A stretch of DNA of 13,445 nt. It comes from DAOUFU01 sp034429275. Lineage in GTDB: Bacteria; Chloroflexota; Anaerolineae; Aggregatilineales; Aggregatilineaceae. The notes beneath the pieces were generated by a model, which saw nothing but the letters and a program-made list of their open reading frames with translations, ran no database searches and was not told the origin of the DNA. The stretch covers positions 1-13,445 of the forward strand of contig DAOUFU010000089.1 of the NCBI GenBank assembly GCA_034429275.1, written 5' to 3'. How positions within the stretch are numbered: position 1 is the stretch's first letter; every line of letters begins with the position of its first letter. Positions 7,596 through 13,445 of the stretch are shown here, in pieces. The translations under genes were made by a program, and so were the position numbers.

Positions 7596-9104
7596 ATGGA
7601 CCGCAAACGGACGGCAAAAGACAAGATTCGCCCCGGCTGGTGGACTCTGGCGGTGCTGGTGAGCGGGGCGCTGGGCTGGACTCTGGTGGTGATCGTGGTC
7701 CTGGTGGCGGTGCGCGGCGGAGATGGCGATGCATCGCCCGAAGGGGACCCTATCGCAGCGCAGTGGACTGCGGCGCAGTGGACTGCGGCGCAGAGTCCTG
7801 CGGCACAGGATGCGCTCCCCACGTTGGGGCCGATCACGGCGACGGCGTCTTCGACGGCGACGCAAGCGGCGATGGCGTCTTCGACGACGCCTCCAACGCA
7901 GACGGCAGCGGCTTCGCTGGCACCGGCGGTTTCGCTGACACCAGCGGTCTCGCTGGCACCAGCGGTTTCGCTGGCAGCCAGCGCAGCGCCGACCGAGCCG
8001 CCTGCGTCCGCGTCCACCAGGGCCGTGCCGACTCTGCCGCCGGTGCCGCTGATCACGCTGGCGATCAGCGCGGTTCCGCCCAGCCCAGGACCATCGCCCA
8101 CGCCGACGCTTCCGCCCGCGCCCACACTGCCGCCCAGCCCTACGCCAACGCCGGAGCCGACGGTATGCCCGCTGCCGCCCGACGGGTGGGAGCGATACAG
8201 CGTGCAGGCGGGGGATACGCTGTTCGCGTTTGTGTTGGGGGCAAACCAGCCGGGCCTGACCGTCGATGACCTGCTGGCGGCCAACTGCCTGAGCAGCCGT
8301 TTCCTGGCGGTGGGACAGGTGTTATATCTTCCGGCAGGGGCGGCGGAGAATGCGCCGCCTTCTGATCCCTATGTTCCGCCGGCGCAGGCGGGCGCGCCCA
8401 GGCCCGGAAGCTGCCCGTGTACGCTTTCGGTGGCGGCGGGCTGGCGGCGCGAGCAGATTGCCGACATGATCACGCGGTCCGGCACGACGTTCAGCGGGGC
8501 GGACTTTCTGGCGGTGACAGGGCCGGGCGTGAGCACGCCGTTCGATTTCGTCAATGCGCGACCGGCGGGCGTGTCGATGGAGGGCTATTTGTTCCCCGGC
8601 ACGTACACGGTCGGCAACGAGACGACGGCGGAGCAGTTCCGCGATATGCTGCTGGCGGCATTCGCCGGGGCGGTCAGCGACCAGATGCGCGCGGATGCAG
8701 CCGCGCAGGGTGTGACCTTTCACCAGGCGCTGACGATCGCTTCCATTGTGCAGCGCGAGACGGCGGGCGCGGAACTGGAGCGGCTGGTGGCCAGCGTGTA
8801 TTACAACCGGCTGCGCGACGGGACTCCACTGGGGGCGACGGTCACCGTGCAGTATGCGCTGGGCGTGCCGGGAGCGTGGTGGCCGCGCGTGCGCTCGGTC
8901 AATGTGCAGTCGCCGTATAACACTTACCAGGTGAGCGGGCTGCCGCCGGGACCGATCTGCAACCCCGGCCTGAGCGCGATCATGGCGGCGGTGTATCCGC
9001 CCGCGACCAACTACCGCTTTCACACGGCGTCGTGTACGGGGGCGGGCGAGGTATTTGCGGAGACCTACGAGGAACATCTGCGGAACGTCAACTGTGGGCA
9101 ATAA
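7596..9104 (+). CDS. mltG: LysM-containing MltG/YceG-like endolytic murein transglycosylase
   Basis: The 502-residue protein starts at ATG 7596, with GAGGG about 5 nt upstream. An in-frame GTG at 7512 would add 28 residues ahead of the basic segment and overlap the promoter, so it was rejected. A short basic N-terminus precedes one transmembrane helix (about 16-39), so the rest should lie outside the membrane. A long Ala/Pro/Ser/Thr linker with tandem repeats (45-195) leads to a LysM domain (YSVQAGDTL to VGQVLYLP, 201-248) that binds glycan. The MltG domain follows (275-502): SMEGYLFPGTY, IASIVQRET (E388, the conserved catalytic Glu by motif), ASVYYNRL, and YNTYQVSGLPPG. MltG cuts nascent glycan strands and limits their length. 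The usual QTDPTV segment reads GATVTVQ here, so the acidic residue is lost. Confidence 0.9.
   Translation: MDRKRTAKDKIRPGWWTLAVLVSGALGWTLVVIVVLVAVRGGDGDASPEGDPIAAQWTAAQWTAAQSPAAQDALPTLGPITATASSTATQAAMASSTTPPTQTAAASLAPAVSLTPAVSLAPAVSLAASAAPTEPPASASTRAVPTLPPVPLITLAISAVPPSPGPSPTPTLPPAPTLPPSPTPTPEPTVCPLPPDGWERYSVQAGDTLFAFVLGANQPGLTVDDLLAANCLSSRFLAVGQVLYLPAGAAENAPPSDPYVPPAQAGAPRPGSCPCTLSVAAGWRREQIADMITRSGTTFSGADFLAVTGPGVSTPFDFVNARPAGVSMEGYLFPGTYTVGNETTAEQFRDMLLAAFAGAVSDQMRADAAAQGVTFHQALTIASIVQRETAGAELERLVASVYYNRLRDGTPLGATVTVQYALGVPGAWWPRVRSVNVQSPYNTYQVSGLPPGPICNPGLSAIMAAVYPPATNYRFHTASCTGAGEVFAETYEEHLRNVNCGQ
7758..7802 (+). repeat. 15-bp in-gene tandem repeat
   Basis: Two identical copies of GCGCAGTGGACTGCG (7758-7772 and 7773-7787) and a third diverged one (7788-7802) encode A-Q-W-T-A repeats just after the membrane helix of the MltG-like protein. 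They keep the reading frame and probably arose by slippage. Confidence 0.85.
7914..7979 (+). repeat. 18-bp in-gene tandem repeat
   Basis: Three 18-bp units (7914-7931, 7932-7949, 7950-7967) plus a partial fourth encode S-L-A/T-P-A-V repeats in the linker between the membrane helix and the LysM domain. Linker length is likely to vary between strains. Confidence 0.85.
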
Positions 9105-9130
9105 TGCTGTGTGGGGAGAGTGAAACTGGC

Positions 9131-9607
9131 ATGAGCGAGAGCGAGACTTCATCACCGGAGCGGAAGGGAGGGCGGCGGCGAACGCTGGCCATCGGCGCGG
9201 CAGGGGTGAGCGTGACCTGGGCGATCTTTCGCGGGTTGGCGCGGCATACACCGCTGGTCCGCCTGCGGGACAGGCTGCGACCCCGGCCCGTGCTGATGAC
9301 GCCGCCCGTCGAGGTGGTCACACACAATTACAGCGACCTGCACACCGAAGTGACTATCGTCGGTGTGGACGGCAAGGGGCCGGTCTTCAGCGTGGTGGCG
9401 CGAGTCCGGTCGCTGGGGATGACGGGGCCTACCGGCACGGTGGCGGCCCAGGCGATTCAGCGCGCATTCCAGGACCAGTTCGCCGCGCGCGGGGACGTGG
9501 TGACGGAAGCCAGCACGCTGGCCATCATCCCGGCGCTGGACGATCCGCTGGCGCGCTACATTTATGCGCGGGTGACGCGGCAGCATGGGCGCAGGAACAC
9601 GGTATAG
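9131..9607 (+). CDS. Small protein of unknown function, possible membrane anchor
   Basis: The 158-residue protein was not recognised. It begins with a charged, Ser/Glu/Arg-rich stretch (1-17), followed by a moderately hydrophobic segment (18-36, TLAIGAAGVSVTWAIFRGL) that could be a membrane helix, a basic patch (LRDRLRPRP), and an alpha/beta-looking domain (about 58-150) with strands such as TEVTIVGVDG and VFSVVARVR and a helix AAQAIQRAFQDQF. ATG 9131 is chosen because it opens the distinctive protein and GGGGAGAG lies 11 nt before it. An in-frame ATG at 9104 overlaps the mltG stop (TAATG) and would add 9 residues by translational coupling. It is probably co-transcribed with mltG, and ends in TAG. 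Confidence 0.7.
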   Translation: MSESETSSPERKGGRRRTLAIGAAGVSVTWAIFRGLARHTPLVRLRDRLRPRPVLMTPPVEVVTHNYSDLHTEVTIVGVDGKGPVFSVVARVRSLGMTGPTGTVAAQAIQRAFQDQFAARGDVVTEASTLAIIPALDDPLARYIYARVTRQHGRRNTV

Positions 9608-9631
9608 CGGTACCGGGTGATGCGGAATGCC

Positions 9632-9667
9632 CGGCGGGCAGCGGTCTTGCTCCACTGCTGCCCGCCG
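9632..9667. terminator. Bidirectional hairpin between convergent genes
   Basis: CGGCGGGCAGCGGT (9632-9645) pairs with ACTGCTGCCCGCCG (9654-9667) over 14 bp with one G-T pair and an 8-nt loop. It fills the 68-bp gap between two converging genes and could end transcription from both sides. No T-run follows on either strand, so it would be a non-canonical terminator. Confidence 0.6.
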
Positions 9668-9675
9668 AAGGGGAA

Positions 9676-10878
9676 TTACTGCGGCGCGTCAGCCGGTTTG
9701 AGGTGGTAATCGCCAGGGGTGGTGGTGAAGACGCGAGTCAGCGCCCAGGTGGTCGGGTTGACCTGGGGCTGCATCTGCACCAGCATCGTCTGCTCGATGG
9801 TCCAGGTGACCGGCTCGAAGTCGCGCTGCATGGCGGCAATCAGCGCGGGATAGGGCACGGGCGTCACGTGGTCGCCGATGACGATGCGGCCTGTGAAGCG
9901 GCCCGGTACGGCGTTGGCAGGCTCGATCAGCCCGTTGAGCGCGGCGGCGAGGGCACGCTGGGCCGCTTCGAGGCGGGGATCATCCTCCAGCGACCAGGCC
10001 GCGATGTACTGGTTGGACTTGCGCACTTCGGCCAGCACGCCGGTCAGCGTGACCGCCAGCGGCAGGTGAGTCTGGGTCCATTCTGAGAGTGCAACCTCAA
10101 CAGCTTCGAGACGACTGGTTTTGAAGACGGCGGTGAGCGTGATGCCGGGCGGCGGCATAGTCACCACGCCGCCGGTGATGCGCAGCGAGCGCACCTGTTC
10201 CGCTGCCTCGTCGCCGAGCATGAGCAGCGCGCGGTAGACGGTGAGCGGCGGGCGCGATGGGGCAGGCTGCTCCGGCGCGGGCGGCTGCGGTGAAGGCGCG
10301 GAGACCGGTTCGGGTTTCGGCTCCGGCTCAGGTTTGGGGCGGGGCGCGGGCCTGGCCCTGGCGCGCGAGCGCGGTTTGGGCGGCTCCGCGGGTGTGGGCG
10401 GTGCCGGGGTGGGCGCGGTTTCCGACTCCGGCTGGGGTTTGGCAGCAGGCTCCGATTCCGGCGCGGGTTCCGGTTGGGTTTCGGCGGCGGGTCTGGCGGA
10501 GGATTCGGGTTCCGGCGCTGGCTCAGGTTCCGAGCCGGAGTCCGACTCCGACTCGGGTGCGGGCCGGGGGTCGGGCGCGGGTACGGGTTCCATCTCCGGC
10601 GCGGCGGCAGGCGGCGCGGCTGGAGTATGCTCCGGTTGCGGGCTAGTCGCTACTTCTACGGCTGCTTCGGTCGATTCCTCGGCGGCTTCTTCGGTCGGCT
10701 CTTCGGTGGATGTATCGGTTACCTCTTCGACTGCCGAGTCGATTTCGTCCAGATCGATGGCATCGAGCACATCGGGATCGGGCACGGGGATGATGTCGTC
10801 AAAATCCTCGTACACCACATCGTCTTCGGGGACTTCGGGCAGATCGTCCGGCAGGTCGTCATCAGGGCGGCGCGGCAT
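9676..10878 (-). CDS. Acidic Pro-rich protein with degenerate 2H-phosphoesterase-like C-terminus
   Basis: The 400-residue protein starts at ATG 10878, with GGGAG 5 nt upstream and only 2 nt after the stop of the deacetylase gene, so the two are translationally coupled. Residues 1-80 are very acidic (DDDLPDDLPE and similar). About 80-215 are low-complexity P/E/A/S repeats with a basic Arg/Lys-Pro segment (about 170-195). The C-terminal domain (about 220-400) has the rhythm of the 2H phosphoesterase (2'-5' RNA ligase-like) fold: PPPGITLTAVF (242-252) where active members have P-x-H-x-T-L, and GRIVIGDHV (330-338) where they have H-x-T-L-x-R, plus YIAAWSLEDDPRLEAAQ. Both catalytic His are absent, so it is probably binding rather than catalytic. 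The 2H link is an inference from pattern and could be wrong. No signal peptide is seen. Confidence 0.75.
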   Translation of the reverse strand: MPRRPDDDLPDDLPEVPEDDVVYEDFDDIIPVPDPDVLDAIDLDEIDSAVEEVTDTSTEEPTEEAAEESTEAAVEVATSPQPEHTPAAPPAAAPEMEPVPAPDPRPAPESESDSGSEPEPAPEPESSARPAAETQPEPAPESEPAAKPQPESETAPTPAPPTPAEPPKPRSRARARPAPRPKPEPEPKPEPVSAPSPQPPAPEQPAPSRPPLTVYRALLMLGDEAAEQVRSLRITGGVVTMPPPGITLTAVFKTSRLEAVEVALSEWTQTHLPLAVTLTGVLAEVRKSNQYIAAWSLEDDPRLEAAQRALAAALNGLIEPANAVPGRFTGRIVIGDHVTPVPYPALIAAMQRDFEPVTWTIEQTMLVQMQPQVNPTTWALTRVFTTTPGDYHLKPADAPQ

Positions 10879-10880
10879 GG

Positions 10881-11744
10881 CTACTCCCTCGCAAGATCGG
10901 CAAAGGTGACCAGGCGGATTCCTTCGGACTGGACGCATTCCAGGGTGGCGCGGTGGGGGAGGTGATCGAACTCGTCCTGGCGTTTGGCCGAATAACCCTG
11001 GTGCGCGGCGAGTTCATCATCCATCAGGCCAGGGTGACACATGATTTCGAGCGGGCGATCTTCGGGCAGGGTGGTGAGGATCACCAGCAGGTCGCCGAGG
11101 GTGGCGTGCTGATCCCAGAAGGCGGTGGTTAGCTTCGCCGGGCAGAACGGCGCGGGGCCTTCGTTGGCAACTGCGCGCAGCTCGTCGAACAGGTCGAGTG
11201 CGCGGGCCGGGTCGAAGCCGGGCAGCAGATCGAGCAGGCGCGGCAGGACCTGCGCGCGGTCCATGGTCATCGGCACTTCGCGGATTGGGATGCCGAGGGC
11301 GTGGGCCTGTTCGAGCATGGCGCGGAAGGCGTGCGGGTGCAGGTAGGTGATGTGATCGTGGGCGTCGAGGTGATCGGGCGGTTGGCCGGCCAGTTCGGTG
11401 AAGCGGGCGATCTGCGCGGCGATCTCGCGCTCCAGGTCGGCGCGCTCGAAGTGGTCGAAGCGGGCGGCCCAGGCGGCTTTGGGGTAGAACTGGCCGGACG
11501 AATCCACCAGCGAGGGGATGTCTTCCGGCGCGGAGACGGGCCGCCCGGCGGTCAGGGTCAGGTGCAGACCCAGGCCAAGATGGGGCGCTTCGCGGCGGGC
11601 CTGGGCGAGTCCGTCTGCGGCGGGGGGGAAGCCGATCATCACCGTGGTTGAGGTGACGATTCCCCGGCGGTTGGCTTCGATGATGCCCCGGTTGATGGCG
11701 TGCAGGCGGCCAAAATCATCGGCGTTGACAACGACAGTTTTCAT
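10881..11744 (-). CDS. YdjC/ChbG-family carbohydrate deacetylase
   Basis: The 287-residue protein starts at ATG 11744, placing the family's N-terminal strand MKTVVVNADDFG at the very beginning; an upstream in-frame start at 11795 would add an unrelated basic tail. Metal and active-site motifs are N-A-D9-D10-F-G, GLHLTLT (H61), HLDAHDHITYLHP (125-137, with H129 and H131) and EIMCHPG near the C-terminus. YdjC/ChbG proteins are metal-dependent deacetylases of N-acetylated sugars such as chitooligosaccharides, in the cytoplasm. No sugar transporter or glycosidase is nearby to name the substrate. The 2-nt gap to the downstream Pro-rich protein indicates an operon. The ribosome site is weak, and the gene ends in TAG. 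Confidence 0.92.
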   Translation of the reverse strand: MKTVVVNADDFGRLHAINRGIIEANRRGIVTSTTVMIGFPPAADGLAQARREAPHLGLGLHLTLTAGRPVSAPEDIPSLVDSSGQFYPKAAWAARFDHFERADLEREIAAQIARFTELAGQPPDHLDAHDHITYLHPHAFRAMLEQAHALGIPIREVPMTMDRAQVLPRLLDLLPGFDPARALDLFDELRAVANEGPAPFCPAKLTTAFWDQHATLGDLLVILTTLPEDRPLEIMCHPGLMDDELAAHQGYSAKRQDEFDHLPHRATLECVQSEGIRLVTFADLARE

Positions 11745-11853
11745 GGGGTTCAGGTCGCAGAAACGGCGTACAGGATTCAAAGGTCGGGCGGGCACGCCAC
11801 GGCGTGAAATGCACGGTGGGAAAATAAACGGCTACAGTGGCCCGCGAGAGTCC

Positions 11854-11965
11854 GGCCTCACCCCCGACCTGCGCGCCTCTTGGGAGGCGCCTGGTCTGCC
11901 CCCTCTCCGAAAATTTTCGGAGAGGGGGCGGAGCGGCCTGGTTTTGGCCGCGCGGGGGTGAGGCC
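11854..11965. mobile_element. Cloverleaf-forming insert with 13-bp terminal inverted repeats (MITE/REP-like)
   Basis: Terminal arms GGCCTCACCCCCG (11854-11866) and CGGGGGTGAGGCC (11953-11965) are perfect inverted repeats. Between them lie three hairpins: GCGCCTC-TTGG-GAGGCGC (11873-11890), a perfect 32-bp palindrome (11898-11929), and GCGGCC/GGCCGC with a 7-nt loop (11933-11951). Closing the outer arms gives a four-way, cloverleaf-like fold on either strand. It codes for nothing evident and interrupts the repeat family represented by 5404-5474. It resembles a non-autonomous palindromic element. Classification as mobile is inferred from the empty-site comparison; a clear target duplication is not visible. 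Confidence 0.6.
11898..11929. repeat. Perfect 32-bp palindrome
   Basis: The left half GCCCCCTCTCCGAAAA is followed directly by its exact reverse complement, with AAAATTTT at the centre. It forms the middle arm of the cloverleaf insert. Confidence 0.92.
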
Positions 11966-12104
11966 AGCCCTTTGCCCTCTCATATCCGATCAATTTGCCA
12001 AAGTGCATGACACGACGCGCAAGCGCGGCGCTCAACCTGCGAGGGATCATACTCGATTCCGGCGGTGGGCGAAAGAGCGGCGAGTCGTTTTTCGCGCCGG
12101 AGTG

Positions 12105-12113
12105 TGGTATACC
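12105..12113 (+). promoter_or_regulatory. Candidate extended -10 promoter of the peptidase gene
   Basis: TGGTATACC is a TG-n-TATACC extended -10, 48 nt before the ATG at 12162. The -35 region (around TCGTTT) is poor. A second weak option is TTGAGA (12125-12130) with TATGAG 16 nt later, but that would start transcription at the start codon. Confidence 0.4.
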
Positions 12114-12161
12114 TGGGCCAGGGACTTGAGAATAGCTTGAGAAACGATATGAGGTGAATGA

Positions 12162-13445
12162 ATGATCGAAGCAGTGCGGGCAGCCGTCGAGCAGACCGCG
12201 GCCCAGATACGCGACCTGGACATTGCGCTGAACCTGGCGACCTGGAAGGCCGCAACGACCGGCACGGAAGAGGCGCTGAAGGCGTCTGCTGAGGCCGAAG
12301 CCGCCATGTTGCGCTATTTCGCCGAGCCGTCGGCCTATGCGCGCTACCGCGACTGGGACGAGAGCGGCGCGGCGGGTGATGACGCTCATCTGGCGCGGGC
12401 GGTGCACCTGCTGCATTTGGCGTTCGCGCGCAACCAGCGCGATCCTGCCACGATTGACGAGATGAGCGCGCTGTCGCAGTCGCTGGTGGATGCCCACACC
12501 AACTTCCGCCCGGAGGTCGGCGGCAAGCGGCTGACGGCAAACGCCATCGCCGAGGTGCTGCGCACGGAGACGGATTCCGAACTGCGGCGCGAAGCCTGGG
12601 AGGCCAGCAAAGCCATCGGCCCACGCATCGCGGGCGACCTCCGGCGGCTGGCCGTGCTGCGCAACGAGGGCGCGCAGCGCATGGGGTAGGCGAACTTCCA
12701 CCAGATGAGCCTGGCGCTGGACGAAATTGACCCGGAATGGTTGTGCGCCATGCTGGACTATCTGGCGGCCAAGACGGATGAACCCTTCCGCCAGGCCAAC
12801 GCCGAACTGGATGCCGAACTGAGCCAGCGCTATCACGTGCCGGTGACTGACCTGATGCCCTGGCACTATGCCGAGCCGTTTTTCCAGCAGGCGCCGATGG
12901 TGGGCACGGTCGATTTCAACCGGCTGTTCGAAGGGGCGAACCTGGAAGCGCTGGCGCTCAAGACGTATGATGGGCTGGGGCTGGAGGTGCGCGATATCCT
13001 GGGCCGCAGCGACCTGTATGAGCGCGAGGGCAAGGATCAGCACGCGTTCTGTATGCACGTGGACCGCGAGGGTGATGTGCGCGTGCTGTGCAACCTTCAG
13101 CCGACTCTGCGCTGGATGGAGACCCTGCTGCACGAACTGGGGCACGGGGTGTATGACAAATACATTCCGCAATCGTTGCCCTGGCTGCTGCGCACGGTGC
13201 CGCATATCCTGAGCACCGAGGCGATGGCCCTGCTGATGGGATCGGTGACGCTGGACCCGGAATGGCACAGCCAGATTCGCGGCGTGCCGCAGGCGGAAGC
13301 GGAGCAGATCGGCGCGGCAGGGCAGGCCCGGATGCGGCTGGAAGAGCTGATCTTCGCCCGGTGGGTGATGGTGGTGGTGCTCTTCGAGCGGATGCTCTGC
13401 GACGATCCCGGCTGGGATCTCGACGCGGCGTGGTGGGAACTGGTG
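12162..13445 (+). pseudogene. M3-like zinc oligopeptidase gene broken by an in-frame TAG, 3' end outside window
   Basis: ATG 12162 follows GAGGTGA by 4 nt. The frame runs 175 codons, hits TAG at 12687-12689, then stays open for 252 further codons to the window end. The parts before and after join smoothly: Q-R-M-G, then the stop, then A-N-F-H-Q-M-S-L-A-L, where related peptidases usually have Tyr. The downstream part has the zinc site HELGH (H324, E325, H328) and E353 in STEAMALL, 25 residues after H328, the spacing seen in M3 (thimet oligopeptidase/PepF-like) metallopeptidases; M2 is a less likely alternative. An intact protein would be a cytoplasmic zinc enzyme cutting short peptides. The N-terminal fragment (12162-12689) lacks all zinc ligands. 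A restart at ATG 12705 is in frame, but no good ribosome site precedes it. Confidence 0.85.
12687..12689 (+). other. In-frame amber codon inside the peptidase gene
   Basis: TAG replaces what was most likely TAC or TAT (Tyr), a single-base change. No frameshift accompanies it. TAG ends three other genes here (3593-3595, 9605-9607, and 10881-10883 on the minus strand), so it is an ordinary stop in this genome. Confidence 0.9.

Larger units (their letters stand above)
11820..12009 (-). repeat. Interspersed repeat, copy 2 (interrupted)
   Basis: Read on the minus strand, 12009-11974 matches the copy 1 core (33 of 36) and 11853-11820 matches its continuation (about 26 of 35). In copy 1 the two blocks touch; here 120 bp (11854-11973) lie between them at exactly that junction. 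The repeat is in opposite orientation to copy 1, about 6.5 kb away. Confidence 0.75.
11745..12161. other. Divergent intergenic region filled by repeats
   Basis: These 417 bases separate two divergent genes. They hold repeat copy 2 (11820-12009) with its 120-bp insert, a GC-rich inverted repeat (12016-12027) and a candidate promoter for the peptidase gene (12105-12113). No protein gene is convincing, and no clear promoter for the minus-strand gene was identified. Confidence 0.65.

Noticed and set aside
7758..7979. CRISPR-like or regulatory tandem array
   Set aside because: The units are 15 and 18 bp, contiguous without spacers, in frame, and encode a low-complexity linker.
11854..11965. tRNA gene
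   Set aside because: The cloverleaf has a 13-bp outer stem, a 16-bp palindromic middle arm with no loop, and no T-loop or anticodon-arm consensus, so it is not a tRNA.
12687..12689. Genome-wide UAG reassignment or pyrrolysine coding
   Set aside because: UAG ends at least three other genes in the window, no pyl genes are present here, and the position fits a Tyr codon one base away.

Overview
The window reads as chromosomal DNA of a GC-rich bacterium. Gene style and content (MBL-fold UlaG-like protein, class V aminotransferase, winged-helix AAA ATPase, bifunctional Nnr, LysM-MltG, YdjC deacetylase, M3-type oligopeptidase, GC-rich intergenic repeats) suggest Chloroflexota, perhaps Anaerolineae-like. 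That placement is an inference; no rRNA or other phylogenetic marker is present apart from proS.

Layout. (1) 1-601, minus strand: 5' part of a metallo-beta-lactamase-fold gene that leaves the window and lacks several metal ligands. (2) 602-974: divergent, partly AT-rich intergenic region with an extended -10 promoter. (3) 975-5338, plus strand: class V aminotransferase, winged-helix AAA+ ATPase, and the NAD(P)H-hydrate repair enzyme Nnr 15 nt after the ATPase. (4) 5339-5774: noncoding, holding a perfect 20-bp palindrome, copy 1 of an interspersed repeat, a promoter, and a structured leader ending in an intrinsic terminator just before proS. (5) 5775-9607, plus strand: proS, a LysM-MltG-type murein transglycosylase and a small unknown protein. 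(6) 9608-9675: a strong hairpin between convergent genes. (7) 9676-11744, minus strand: a YdjC/ChbG-like deacetylase followed 2 nt later by an acidic, Pro-rich protein with a degenerate 2H-phosphoesterase-like C-terminus. (8) 11745-12161: intergenic, holding copy 2 of the repeat in opposite orientation, interrupted by a 112-bp cloverleaf-forming element. (9) 12162-13445, plus strand: an M3-like zinc oligopeptidase gene broken by one in-frame TAG and running off the window.

Most genes are housekeeping: metabolite repair, translation, wall synthesis, sugar deacetylation and peptide turnover. The most unusual signals are the repeat pair, where one copy looks like an empty site and the other is filled by a self-folding 120-bp insert; the lone amber codon in an otherwise intact peptidase; the terminator-ended leader of proS; and two proteins that keep an enzyme fold but have lost catalytic residues.
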